64,000 nt of DNA, taken from the NCBI GenBank assembly GCA_903925075.1, contig CAIYDQ010000147.1:1-64000 (forward strand). The letters run 5' to 3'. The notes below the pieces were generated by a model. It was given only the letters and a program-made list of their open reading frames with translations, had not been told where the DNA came from and did not search any database. The translations under genes and the position numbers were made by a program. Source of the stretch: an uncultured Geobacter sp. (GTDB lineage Bacteria; Desulfobacterota; Desulfuromonadia; Geobacterales; Geobacteraceae). Shown piece by piece: positions 8,687 to 16,944 of this stretch. The stretch's first letter is position 1, and each line of letters opens with the position of its first letter.

Positions 8687-9318
8687 ACAAACCCGCCGCC
8701 ACCGGGGATGCCAGGGAAGGAATTGAACCGCAACACGTTCCCATGCCGATCGCAGTCGACGCGTTTTTTGGTGCACGAATCGGGCACTCCCGACAAGAAG
8801 GCCGCAGGGGCAGCATAGGTGCCGTCGGATCTTTTCAGCCAGCAGCCGGCGCCCTTGTATCGGCTCCAACAAAAATCGCGCAGAAATTTTTCACTCAGCA
8901 AGCTCGCTAGAAACGGGTTGAACATGCCCAACTCAAAGGTGATGCTGTTGTCGACGATGTTGGCAACCTTGATAATTTCCAGGGTTTCCTCGTAGACCAC
9001 GGCAGCGCATTCCACGCTCCAAACCTTGAAAACAATGGGCTTTCCGTCGATGGCGGGGTTTTGCTTGATCTTGGTCCCAAGCACGCCGGTGATATTGCTC
9101 ACCGTCATATGCACCGTGGCCACCTCGCCCTTGCCGTCGTCCCGCAATTCGTCGATCATCACCGGATACGGCCGGTAATCGTGACCGTCAGCCGTAATTC
9201 CATCAGGGCAGGGAGTCAGATACTGGACATCGTCCGGGGACAAGGTAATATCGAACAGCGGCACCCAAGTGCTCGGATCATTGAACTTGCGGTGATCGTT
9301 GAAAGGGACTGTAAGCAT
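8683..9318 (-). CDS. Minor tail protein L-like, with candidate iron-sulfur Cys cluster
   Basis: A 211-residue protein of the lambda L / phage BR0599-type minor tail family. The N-terminal two thirds are beta-rich. The C-terminal part has four cysteines in the family pattern, two in DFCWSRYKGAGC and two in DSCTKKRVDC, followed by the typical NVLRFNSFPGIPGGG ending. In lambda gpL the equivalent cysteines hold a [4Fe-4S] cluster in the tail tip. The same is inferred here. Flanking genes overlap by 1-4 bp (M-like upstream, small gene downstream), in the usual M-L-K order. Confidence 0.75.
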   Translation of the reverse strand: MLTVPFNDHRKFNDPSTWVPLFDITLSPDDVQYLTPCPDGITADGHDYRPYPVMIDELRDDGKGEVATVHMTVSNITGVLGTKIKQNPAIDGKPIVFKVWSVECAAVVYEETLEIIKVANIVDNSITFELGMFNPFLASLLSEKFLRDFCWSRYKGAGCWLKRSDGTYAAPAAFLSGVPDSCTKKRVDCDRHGNVLRFNSFPGIPGGGGFV

Positions 9319-9707
9319 CAGACTTCCTCGATCGTGAGCTTGGCCGTAAAGAAGCCGTAGGCGACGGGTTTGATCGCGATCTCGTCGTCGACGATCCGAC
9401 CCAGTCGGATTATTGGAGCCACAGAGCCGTCCGCGCCTCGCGGCCAGAGCGACTCGGGCGGAACGAAATAAAAGGTGCTGGAGCCGATGTATTCAATCCA
9501 GTCCTCAAGCATGTTCGTCTCCGAGACCGTCAGCAGCGCCCACTCCAAGGGATAGCTGTAGCGGGCAGACGGCCAGCGTTCGCGCTGATGGCTGTAGCCG
9601 GCTGTAGCCTGGAACTTGATCTTGGGCGCCTTCCGAGTCGGGACGTAATTACCCCAGCTAGGAGAGGGGAGCAGATCGTAGCTGCGGTTGTCGATGGCGA
9701 TCGTCAC
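9318..9707 (-). CDS. Minor tail protein M-like
   Basis: A 129-residue protein lying between the tape measure and the L-like protein, the position of lambda gpM. The segment ERWPSARYSYPLEWALLT followed by FYFVPPESLWPRG is typical of short minor tail proteins that join the tape-measure complex to the tail tip. Start and stop overlap the neighbours by 1-4 bp. The assignment rests on position and general resemblance. Confidence 0.6.
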   Translation of the reverse strand: MTIAIDNRSYDLLPSPSWGNYVPTRKAPKIKFQATAGYSHQRERWPSARYSYPLEWALLTVSETNMLEDWIEYIGSSTFYFVPPESLWPRGADGSVAPIIRLGRIVDDEIAIKPVAYGFFTAKLTIEEV

Positions 9708-12700
9708 AGGTACCCCTCGGGAGTCAGGCCAGCCCTAAAGCCGGGGTCCGACTTGTACTTGCGGAGCACCACGTCGACAATCATCTGGTCGGCATCGAAG
9801 CGGACATTCTGACTGGCCACCTCGTTCTGCTGGCCAGGAGGGTTGATGACGTTCACCTGGACGTTGTTGCCTCCAGCCGCGGCCCCACCGCCGGTGGCCA
9901 TCTTGCGGATGACGTCGGCGTACTGCGCCGGCAGCACCATTTCCTGCTCGTGCAATTGCGTGACGGGGTTAGTGCCAGCCGGTATATCAAAACCGCCAGC
10001 AGCGCTTGGCATCAGAGAAAATTTCGGCATCACCGCAGGTGCCGAGTATCCGCTCCCGAACGAAGCAGCAGAACCAAAAGAACTTTGGGCGGCAGGAGGC
10101 GTCGTGAACATACTTTGGAGGAATCCGCCGACTCCGGCCGCGATCGGTCCGGTAACGTTCTGCTGGATCGCGATGCGCACCAGGTCGGAAATGATAGAGT
10201 CAGCGAAACTTTTGAAATCCAACTTCCCTTTTGTGATGAAATTGGTCAGGGCATCCTCCATACCCTTGAACATACCGGTGATCGCGCTGTTGACCTGGGC
10301 GCCGATGTTGGTCGCCGCGGTGGCGTAATCATGCAACGCACCAATGGCGCCGCCGATCGCCGTCCGGTCGCTTAAGATTTTCTGTTGAGCGAGCAGCTTC
10401 TCGTTGATACGGTCAATCGCCGCTTGCGCTTGCAGACGCGCCGTAATCGCCGCCGGTTCGTTCCCTTGGATGGAGTCGTAAATCGCTTTCTGCGCCAACA
10501 GTTCCTGCTGCAACAGCACGATGCGCTGCTGCGCCGCGGCGCTGGTTGTGATCTGATAGAATTTTTCGGCGGTGTCGACCAGCGTCAGCTGGTTGTTGAT
10601 CTCCGAGATGGTGATCGAGGCGCGCTCTGCGGCCGTCTTCTTCACGGCATCGTTCGATTTTTGCTGATCAAGAGCTTCTTGAGCCCAATAAGCAGCTTCC
10701 GCCTCCGCGGTGCCCTTCATGGCCTCGGTGATCAGCGCCTGGCGCTGCTTACTGCTTTCATCTAAGTCCTTCCGGATCAGCGCGGCCGAGGCGTACTTGC
10801 CCTGCATGTCAAGCATCTGCGCTTGAATTTCCCGATATCCCCGCAGTTGGTCATCGGTCATCGCGTGGGTTTCATCGGCATCAGTCAGCTTGGCGATGGT
10901 CAGCTTGCTCTGGGCTTCCGTTACAGCCTTGATGGCATCCAGAACCTTGGCATCCGCCTCGTACACATCCTTTTGCGCCGTGACGGTCGGATCTTTTTTC
11001 TTGGCGGCTAAGGCCTCTTCATAGACGCCGCCGGCTGCCGATAGCGCTTTGAGCTTGGAGTCGACATCGGCTTGCAGCGCGTCCTCGTTGAGCTTGTGCT
11101 TTGTGTCCAGGTAGGTCTGGAGATCGGTCAGCCCCCAGGCATAAGACTCCTTGTTAAGCTCTTCAATCTCCGCGTTCGAGGCCTTAACCAGGGCGGCTTG
11201 CTCTTCCCAAAAAGCCTTTACGTAGGAGGCGTAAGCTACATGAGATGCATGCAGCTGCTGCAGATAGGCCGCATTAGATGCATCGTCATTAGCATCCGTC
11301 TCAGGGTCCTTGTCGGGCTTAGCGACAAACGATTTTCCTTTTTTGGGTCGCCCTGCTGAGGCATCGGTTCGATCATCGAACCCCCAGGCAAGCTTCATTG
11401 CAGCAGCATTATGCTGGGCATCCTTGACGATATCTTGGTCAACTTGGTTAAGCTTATTTCTGGCGTCATTCCAACTTTGAACGAGAAAATCTTTAGCCTT
11501 GTCAAATTCGCCAGCCAGCGCGTAAATCGCTGAAACTCCCACTCCAAGTAGAACATCACCGAGAGCTTCCACCATTCCCATGATAGGCTCAATGGTAATC
11601 TCCGCAGCCATTTTGAGGCCATAGAGAAGGGAGGTTATAGATGCCATGGTATAGCGAAAAGCGTTTACAACGTCTGGCCAGCCATCCTTAAAGAAAAGTG
11701 CTAGGTCGGTGAGTGCCGGCATGATGTTGTCGGCGATCGCGCGCGAAAATCCCTCGCTCATCAGCTCCTGCTCGTTACTGAACTGCCGCATCGCGTCCTG
11801 ATATGCCGCGACCGCCGCCTGTGTCTCAGGACCGATTCCCAGGTTGTATTCGTCCAAGCGGTCTTTCGAATTCCTTAGTTCCTGCTGGTTGACCTTCAGG
11901 TAGTTGGTGATCTGTTCATATGATCCAATGCCAAGCGCTACTGCTGCTTGGTTCCGGTCCCACCCCTCGGTATACTGGTCTAGGGTCGCCTTGGCATTCT
12001 GCACGATGGTCGTATTACCCAGAAGAACGCCGCCAGCCCCCTTGTAGGTCACACCTAGCCTATCAAGCTCATCGCTATTGTTTCCAGGTGCGGACTTGAC
12101 CCCACTTTCGACCGCCGAGATATCAGCCTTATTGACGCCCAGCCGCCGCAATGCATCATTGAGGGCACCGGCATCGACCGCCGAAAGATGCAGAAGTTGC
12201 TGGAGCTCCATCACCTCCTTATTCGTTGCGATTAGCGCATCAATGTTGGCGCTCTTATAGCTATCGCCATTCAGCAGACCTATTGCAAAGCTAAGTCCTT
12301 TATATGCAATGGTCAGTTGCGTGATCACTGAAAAAATCAATCCAACTGCAGCTGCTCCCTCTACACCCCATTTATAATAAGCAAATGTGGCAGCAGCAAC
12401 TTTTTCAACGTTACCCTCTATGTAGTGGCCAACAGCCCCGGCAGTAGCCTTGATCCGATCCTCGGTAGATTGGACCTCCTTGCCAACCCCAGCGGAAACC
12501 TCGCGCCCTAGCGCCTGAAACTCCGCGCCCACCTCGCTGACGAGCGCTGAAATTTCCCCCAAGGTCTCCTGAAGGAGACTAAGATGCTCCGACCCCTCCT
12601 CGCCGGCGAGCTTCGCGCTTGCCCGGACGCCATCGATGCCGTCGACAACCTTCTTCGATTCGGCGATCGCAGCCGAACCGCCGCCGGTAAATTCGATATT

Positions 12701-12718
12701 GACGTTGTTGTCTCCCAT
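9704..12718 (-). CDS. Tail tape measure protein
   Basis: A 1004-residue protein, the longest of the phage, lying between the tail chaperone and the minor tail proteins. It is mainly helical with long coiled-coil stretches (for example residues 550-780), a hydrophobic region near residues 105-150, and a Gly/Pro-rich C-terminus containing GGAAAGGNNVQVNV. These traits define tape measure proteins, which set tail length and help eject DNA. The ATG at 12718 is preferred over the TTG one codon upstream. At about 0.15 nm per residue the length would suit a tail of roughly 150 nm; that is an estimate from the family rule. Confidence 0.88.
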   Translation of the reverse strand: MGDNNVNIEFTGGGSAAIAESKKVVDGIDGVRASAKLAGEEGSEHLSLLQETLGEISALVSEVGAEFQALGREVSAGVGKEVQSTEDRIKATAGAVGHYIEGNVEKVAAATFAYYKWGVEGAAAVGLIFSVITQLTIAYKGLSFAIGLLNGDSYKSANIDALIATNKEVMELQQLLHLSAVDAGALNDALRRLGVNKADISAVESGVKSAPGNNSDELDRLGVTYKGAGGVLLGNTTIVQNAKATLDQYTEGWDRNQAAVALGIGSYEQITNYLKVNQQELRNSKDRLDEYNLGIGPETQAAVAAYQDAMRQFSNEQELMSEGFSRAIADNIMPALTDLALFFKDGWPDVVNAFRYTMASITSLLYGLKMAAEITIEPIMGMVEALGDVLLGVGVSAIYALAGEFDKAKDFLVQSWNDARNKLNQVDQDIVKDAQHNAAAMKLAWGFDDRTDASAGRPKKGKSFVAKPDKDPETDANDDASNAAYLQQLHASHVAYASYVKAFWEEQAALVKASNAEIEELNKESYAWGLTDLQTYLDTKHKLNEDALQADVDSKLKALSAAGGVYEEALAAKKKDPTVTAQKDVYEADAKVLDAIKAVTEAQSKLTIAKLTDADETHAMTDDQLRGYREIQAQMLDMQGKYASAALIRKDLDESSKQRQALITEAMKGTAEAEAAYWAQEALDQQKSNDAVKKTAAERASITISEINNQLTLVDTAEKFYQITTSAAAQQRIVLLQQELLAQKAIYDSIQGNEPAAITARLQAQAAIDRINEKLLAQQKILSDRTAIGGAIGALHDYATAATNIGAQVNSAITGMFKGMEDALTNFITKGKLDFKSFADSIISDLVRIAIQQNVTGPIAAGVGGFLQSMFTTPPAAQSSFGSAASFGSGYSAPAVMPKFSLMPSAAGGFDIPAGTNPVTQLHEQEMVLPAQYADVIRKMATGGGAAAGGNNVQVNVINPPGQQNEVASQNVRFDADQMIVDVVLRKYKSDPGFRAGLTPEGYL

Positions 12719-12728
12719 CAATCACCGC

Positions 12729-12956
12729 CTAATTCGGACACGTGCTGCAAGTCCGCGCCAACCCTTCCCCGAAATTCTTCCGGCACTCCTCGACATCCTT
12801 ACCCCGGCAGTACTCGCCGATCGCCTGGTTCGTCGCCGCCGGCTCCTTGCCGCCGGCCCCGGCCCCCATTCCGAAAAATGCCAGCACAGCTTCGCGGAAT
12901 AGCACCTGCCGGACCTGGCTTTTCAGGTATGGGCCGGCGTCTCCCGGTGTGCATTC
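12729..12956 (-). CDS. Candidate frameshift extension of the tail assembly chaperone (G-T type)
   Basis: Between the chaperone and tape-measure genes, the frame one base behind the chaperone frame is open from about 12956 to a TAG at 12729-12731. It encodes about 75 residues that look natural: CTPGDAGPYLKSQV, then LFREAVLAFFGMGAGAGG, then five cysteines up to CSTCPN. No convincing start codon with a ribosome site precedes it. In many siphoviruses a second chaperone product is made by -1 frameshifting just before the tape-measure gene, and the arrangement here fits. I see no perfect slippery heptamer; the TCTGGGAAT region is the nearest candidate. Confidence 0.45.
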   Translation of the reverse strand, partial: ECTPGDAGPYLKSQVRQVLFREAVLAFFGMGAGAGGKEPAATNQAIGEYCRGKDVEECRKNFGEGLARTCSTCPN

Positions 12957-13381
12957 CCAGAGGATTCGCTCTCTTCGGCAGATGTCTCCTCCGGCAAGGA
13001 GGCAGACGGTTTCTGCAATCCCGTCGAAATTTTCTCCCTGATCGTGCCGAGCACCCCCTTTAGCCTCACCAAGAGCGACGCTATCGGGTTGCAGGTAAAA
13101 AAATCTTCAATCACCTGAAAAACCTGTTCCGGCGAAATGGTAAACTCGATCTCGTCGGCCAGCTCTGGCAGGTCCTTGCCCTTTGCCGAGCCCCCCTCCA
13201 GGATGAGCACCACGGCCAGCGCCAGCGGCAACCGATCCCCCAGGGCGGTCAGCAGTTGCGCCTGGTCGAAAGTCGCTTGCAACCTGAGCCCCTGAAGGAT
13301 CTCCTGCAGCTGCCTCACCTGGCCAAAGACCAAAGGCCGCTGCTCGTACTTCTTCTCGCCGATCAAATATTTTTTGACCAC
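12923..13381 (-). CDS. Tail assembly chaperone (gpG-like)
   Basis: A 152-residue protein starting at a GTG with GGAGAGG six bases upstream. Its position between the tail-tube gene and the tape measure, its size and its helical, acidic C-terminus (SLPEETSAEESESS) match tail assembly chaperones. These coat the tape measure during tail assembly and are not kept in the virion. A downstream frame could extend the protein by -1 frameshifting (see 12729-12956). Confidence 0.65.
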   Translation of the reverse strand: MVKKYLIGEKKYEQRPLVFGQVRQLQEILQGLRLQATFDQAQLLTALGDRLPLALAVVLILEGGSAKGKDLPELADEIEFTISPEQVFQVIEDFFTCNPIASLLVRLKGVLGTIREKISTGLQKPSASLPEETSAEESESSGNAHRETPAHT

Positions 13382-13406
13382 CAGTCACCTCTCCGTTGCT
13401 AAAAAT

Positions 13407-13448
13407 GTCCCTTCCGTCCCTTCCGTCTCTTGCGTCCTTTACGTCCCT
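13407..13448. repeat. Intergenic 9-nt-period degenerate repeat
   Basis: On the minus strand this gap between tail tube and chaperone reads as about five 9-mers of the form GGGACGNAA (GGGACGTAA, AGGACGCAA, GAGACGGAA, GGGACGGAA). The same kind of repeat occurs in other prophage gaps. Confidence 0.6.
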
Positions 13449-13461
13449 GCAGCGCCCCGTC

Positions 13462-14409
13462 TCAGGAAAACTCCAAAACGAATTCGTCGTCGCCCGTACT
13501 CATCGCCAACTGAAAATCGACGGCCATCGTATCGGTCCCGTTGCGCGTGGCTTCGTTGACCTTGGTGGTGACCAACTTGGGCGCGGTGATCTTGACCTTG
13601 TTGTATTGGGCCGGGCCGAAGGCGCCGATGGCGAGTGCCCCAGTGATTCCCCCCTTCCACTTGCCGTAGTAGTCGTAAACCGACACTAGCGTCGCCTCCG
13701 GGTCGAACGAGCCGCGGGTGTCGCCGTCGGTCAGCATGAACGACTTGATGCCGCTGGGCGAGTTCATGTCGTCGCGCTGGTTCAGCTTGTTCCCCAGGTC
13801 GACGGTGAAGCTTTTCAAGGTCGGCGAGTAGGCGCCGATGGCGAAGCCGACGTTGAGCAGCTGCGGCGGCGCCAGCGAGCTGTAGGTCGGAGTCAGCATG
13901 GAGCCGTCGGTGGGCGCGATATACGAACCGATGAAATCCATCTCGGCGTAAAGCGCCCCCCCCGTGTCCCCGGTGAATTTCAGCGTCCCGCGCGCCCCGC
14001 TGATCGTCTTGATCACCCCGTCCGTGTACAGCCCGAGGGTCATCGACGGGATGCCCGAAGATGCCCGCTTGTAGGTGACCTTCTCCACCCCGGCCGATAC
14101 ATCCACCGTCTCTGCCAGGCCGCAAGCGCGGAGATACGGCGAGAGCACCGGCAGGTTGATAGCGGAGTAGGCCGTCCCGCGGCCAATCACCTCGCACTTG
14201 AGCGCGATGTGGGCGAGCTGCTGTCCCGCCAGATCCGGGTATTTTGAGAAGGTGGCCAGAATCACCCCGCGCGGCAGCATCTTGATATCGGGCGTGTACT
14301 TTGGGTCGATGGAGATCAGACCCGTTTCCGTGTTGGTAAGAGTCTCCGGAGTCCCCTCAGCGCTCTCGATCTTCCCCGCCACCACCCTGCGTTTAGTTTG
14401 CATGGACAT
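13462..14409 (-). CDS. Major tail tube protein
   Basis: A 315-residue protein upstream of the chaperone and tape measure, where the tail tube subunit of siphoviruses is expected. The beta-rich sequence with a central loop (LNVGFAIGAYSPTLKSFTVD) fits tube proteins. Translation from the ATG at 14409, nine bases after AGGAGG, gives MSMQTKRRVV. It overlaps the preceding small gene by 17 bp. No family-specific catalytic motif is expected. Confidence 0.7.
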   Translation of the reverse strand: MSMQTKRRVVAGKIESAEGTPETLTNTETGLISIDPKYTPDIKMLPRGVILATFSKYPDLAGQQLAHIALKCEVIGRGTAYSAINLPVLSPYLRACGLAETVDVSAGVEKVTYKRASSGIPSMTLGLYTDGVIKTISGARGTLKFTGDTGGALYAEMDFIGSYIAPTDGSMLTPTYSSLAPPQLLNVGFAIGAYSPTLKSFTVDLGNKLNQRDDMNSPSGIKSFMLTDGDTRGSFDPEATLVSVYDYYGKWKGGITGALAIGAFGPAQYNKVKITAPKLVTTKVNEATRNGTDTMAVDFQLAMSTGDDEFVLEFS

Positions 14410-14665
14410 CGGTCTTTACCTCCTCGATAGCAGTCGCCGCCGGCTGAGCCGGTTGTTCCGGCACCAGGGCCGCTTCCGCAACCGGCGCCACAACCGCCGT
14501 GTCAGCCGTCCCACTACTCCCAGAACTCCCATCCTTCCCATCGTTCCCATTGCCCTCTGCTTCGCTCCCGGCCGCCGGCAGCACCTCCACTTCCACCCCG
14601 TCGACCATCCGCACCACCCGCGTTTTCGATGCGTCGTTGATGTTCAGCGAAAAATCCAGACTCAT
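14393..14665 (-). CDS. Small Gly-X-X repeat-containing phage protein
   Basis: A 90-residue protein beginning MSLDFSLNINDASKTRVV. It has an ordered N-terminal third and a low-complexity remainder. Residues about 37-52 are encoded by five consecutive 9-mers (GGGAACGAT, GGGAAGGAT, GGGAGTTCT, GGGAGTAGT, GGGACGGCT) read as Gly-X-X triplets. The same 9-nt repeat family is seen in nearby intergenic gaps and in host cheA and cheR. The gene lies in the head-tail joining block; its role is unknown. Confidence 0.65.
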   Translation of the reverse strand: MSLDFSLNINDASKTRVVRMVDGVEVEVLPAAGSEAEGNGNDGKDGSSGSSGTADTAVVAPVAEAALVPEQPAQPAATAIEEVKTDVHAN

Positions 14666-14678
14666 AAGCCTTCTCCTT

Positions 14679-15152
14679 TTAAGCTACGGTTCGTTCCTTC
14701 ACCGCGATATGGATCTCCACGTAATGGCACAGCACCGAGCCGTACATCCGGTCGCCGATCACCGGCACCTGGACCGGCGAGTGATCCGGGCTGTCGCCGT
14801 CCTGATAGATGAACCCTTGATTAGGGTCGGCGGGCTGCGCCGCCCGGAACTTGGCACGGACGGCGTTGACTAGCGTCTGAAATGCCACGCTCGACTTCAC
14901 GGCATCCTGCAGCCCCATGTAGCCGCGCACCACCATGCGGTTTTGCGCCTCGTACACGCTGGTCAGCCATTTTTCCGTCACCTGCGCCCGGGTAATCTCC
15001 CAACCGCAGATCTTTCCGGCATTATCCTGGAACATGCCGATAAACTTCCCCAGGTCGACCACCTGCCGCTCGTAATCGTAGACCCGGCCGATGCCGGGGA
15101 TCTCCTCCAGCTTGGCCTTGATGTCGGCGGTGATGTCCGTGTAGTCAGCCAT
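14679..15152 (-). CDS. Tail terminator-like protein
   Basis: A 157-residue protein lying between the gp10-like tail completion protein and the tail tube gene, the usual place of the tail terminator (lambda gpU-like) that caps the tail. It begins MADYTDITADIKAKLEEIPG and ends in a beta strand (HYVEIHIAVKERTV), consistent with that fold. The start overlaps the upstream gene by 8 bp. Assignment is positional. Confidence 0.55.
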   Translation of the reverse strand: MADYTDITADIKAKLEEIPGIGRVYDYERQVVDLGKFIGMFQDNAGKICGWEITRAQVTEKWLTSVYEAQNRMVVRGYMGLQDAVKSSVAFQTLVNAVRAKFRAAQPADPNQGFIYQDGDSPDHSPVQVPVIGDRMYGSVLCHYVEIHIAVKERTVA

Positions 15153-15660
15153 TGTTCAATTCCTTCGCCGCGGCGACGCCGTAGCTCTCGAAAATCCCCC
15201 GCAACTGCGGCCAGTAGGTGTTGAGCGCCCCGGAGAACATCTCCGCGCCCTGGTAATCAAAGCGCTTGATGGTCCCTTTGCGCATGATGGCCCGCTTCAC
15301 CACAAAGTTAAGCCGCTGGGCCGTCTTGAGGTCCACCCCGAAGCGGCGCATTATCCAGCCGGAGAGGTCGAGATCCTTGGGCACCGGCTTGCCGGCCGTG
15401 CGGCCCAACTCGGTGGCTAGCCCGTAGATCTGGGAGGTGCCGATGATCCCCTTGAAGACCGGCGTTCCCTTCCCCTCGAAATCCGGCAAGATGGAGCGCA
15501 TCAGGTTGCCGGTGTCCTGCGGCGTCATCGCCTGGATCTTAGGCAAGAGGAACATCACCGCCTCGGTGATCGCCCCCTCGACCTTGCGCTGGATCACCTC
15601 TGGCGCGCCGCCCGAGAAGAGCGGCCCGGAAGCGGCGACGCTGACCCTCAGGTCCGTCAC
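15145..15660 (-). CDS. Tail completion / HK97 gp10-like protein
   Basis: A 171-residue protein containing the segments MTPQDTGNLMRSILPDF and YGLATELGRTAGKPVP, which match the gp10/minor-tail-completion family: a T-G-N-L-x-x-S turn followed by Y-x-x-x-x-E-x-G. These proteins join the head connector to the tail. Overlaps of 4-8 bp with both neighbours indicate translational coupling. Confidence 0.7.
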   Translation of the reverse strand: MTDLRVSVAASGPLFSGGAPEVIQRKVEGAITEAVMFLLPKIQAMTPQDTGNLMRSILPDFEGKGTPVFKGIIGTSQIYGLATELGRTAGKPVPKDLDLSGWIMRRFGVDLKTAQRLNFVVKRAIMRKGTIKRFDYQGAEMFSGALNTYWPQLRGIFESYGVAAAKELNNG

Positions 15661-16334
15661 GCCCGCCGCCCGTGGGTCATGCGCACGCGGCTGTTGAGAT
15701 GGACGAGCCCCACCGGCCCGTTGTCAGGCTCGGAAGCGCTGGCCGTGGCCGCCTGCACCGGCGCGTCCTTGCCGATGCCCAGGTGATCGTTGTACTGCTG
15801 CTCGAAGGCGTCGGCCAGGCGCCGGAACTCGTCCGCCTTGCTCCGGTAGTTGACCGTGTCCGCCTGGATGGTCGGGTCCGAAGTCTGGCCGGAGGCCGCC
15901 GCCAGCCGGCGCAGGCAGTTCGCCGCCGCCAGGTTCGCCACGGCGTCCATGTCGTTGTCCGGGAAGGTCCCCTCGACCTGCGGCGCCGTGAAGATCACCC
16001 GCATGGTTTCAGTCGCGTCCGGAGAGGCGGAAAGGATACGCAGCACCTCGCCGTCCGGCGTGAGGTAGATCTTGTAATCGCGGGTATCGAGGTACAGCTC
16101 CGGGATGCTCCCCAGGGGATACTCGATCTGTTCAACAGACGAGAAGCCGGGCGTCCATTCCTCTGGAAGCGCGTAGTCGTGGCCGCCGTTGCCGATCAGG
16201 TCCGTCATCACCCGCCAGGGGCGCACCCGGCTGTAGCGCTTGAGCGCCTCGCCAACTGCGGAGCTGTAATCGTCCGAGTCCAGCTTGCCCGAGGAGTCCT
16301 TGACCCTGCCTATGACCATGTCGACTAAAGCCAT
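15657..16334 (-). CDS. Head-tail connector (adaptor) protein
   Basis: A 225-residue protein after the capsid genes and before the gp10-like protein. The helical start (SDDYSSAVGEALKRYSRVRP) and the AANCLRRLAAASGQ region followed by a helix rich in Phe and Gln resemble phage head-tail adaptor proteins. The C-terminal 35 residues are low in structure. Family assignment is tentative; the position is well supported. Confidence 0.55.
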   Translation of the reverse strand: MALVDMVIGRVKDSSGKLDSDDYSSAVGEALKRYSRVRPWRVMTDLIGNGGHDYALPEEWTPGFSSVEQIEYPLGSIPELYLDTRDYKIYLTPDGEVLRILSASPDATETMRVIFTAPQVEGTFPDNDMDAVANLAAANCLRRLAAASGQTSDPTIQADTVNYRSKADEFRRLADAFEQQYNDHLGIGKDAPVQAATASASEPDNGPVGLVHLNSRVRMTHGRRA

Positions 16335-16394
16335 CTCGATATCCTTTTCAAAAAGGGGCGGAGCATTCCGCCCCCTAGCTTTGTCGCCGTGCCG

Positions 16395-16847
16395 TCAGAG
16401 CTGCTTCAAGAACATGAAGAGCGTTATGTCGCGCCATTTCGGCGCCGTCCCCCCTATGGCCAGGTTGACGGACACCGCCCCCTCGTCGACCAGCTTCGGC
16501 GACGTGCCCAGCACCGCGTCGGTGATGGACCCGGCGGTGACCGCGACCGGCGCGCTCAAGATCGAAGTGCCGGCGCTCTTCACGTCCACCGTCAAAGTCG
16601 GGTTCGTTCCCGTCACCGCCCTGGCCGTGACCGAGGCATGCATGACCCGGTAGCCGGTCGGAGCCTTCCAGGTGACGGCCGCCGTGGTCGACGAGCTGTA
16701 GGTCCCCTGGAGCGGGATCGCCATCGGCGTATAGCCGGGCGCCCCGGTAGCCGGGTTGTTGGTGGCGGCGAAAGCCGAGAAGCTGAAGAGCCCAAGAGCC
16801 AAGGCAAACAGCAAGATGAATGTCCAAAAATTGCATCCCTTTTTCAC
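16395..16847 (-). CDS. Small protein with Sec signal peptide next to the capsid gene
   Basis: A 150-residue protein starting at a GTG seven bases after AAAGGAG. The first 28 residues are a strong signal peptide (FILLFALALGLFSFSAFA). The mature part is a short Thr/Val/Ala-rich beta-sandwich-like domain. By position, immediately after the capsid gene and before the connector, one expects a capsid decoration protein, but decoration proteins are cytoplasmic in assembly. It is the fourth protein in this prophage's structural region with an export signal. An upstream in-frame start exists, but it would bury the signal peptide and is less likely. Confidence 0.65.
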   Translation of the reverse strand: MKKGCNFWTFILLFALALGLFSFSAFAATNNPATGAPGYTPMAIPLQGTYSSSTTAAVTWKAPTGYRVMHASVTARAVTGTNPTLTVDVKSAGTSILSAPVAVTAGSITDAVLGTSPKLVDEGAVSVNLAIGGTAPKWRDITLFMFLKQL

Positions 16848-16895
16848 GAGGTAACTCCTTTCAAGTTGGGGCAAGGCTCGCACCTTGCCCTGCGG

Positions 16896-16937
16896 TCCCA
16901 TAATTCCCAGAACTCCCATAGCTCCCAGAAAGTCCCA
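16896..16937. repeat. Intergenic 9-nt-period repeat (GGGANNNNT type)
   Basis: On the minus strand, GGGAGCTAT, GGGAGTTCT and GGGAATTAT stand in tandem, flanked by two imperfect units, in the gap between the capsid gene and the signal-peptide gene. Confidence 0.6.
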
Positions 16938-16944
16938 TGAAGCC

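Noticed and set aside
8687-8872. N-terminal extension of the small tail gene 8486-8686
   Set aside because: The added 62 residues are the L-like gene read in another frame, rich in Arg, Cys and Trp.
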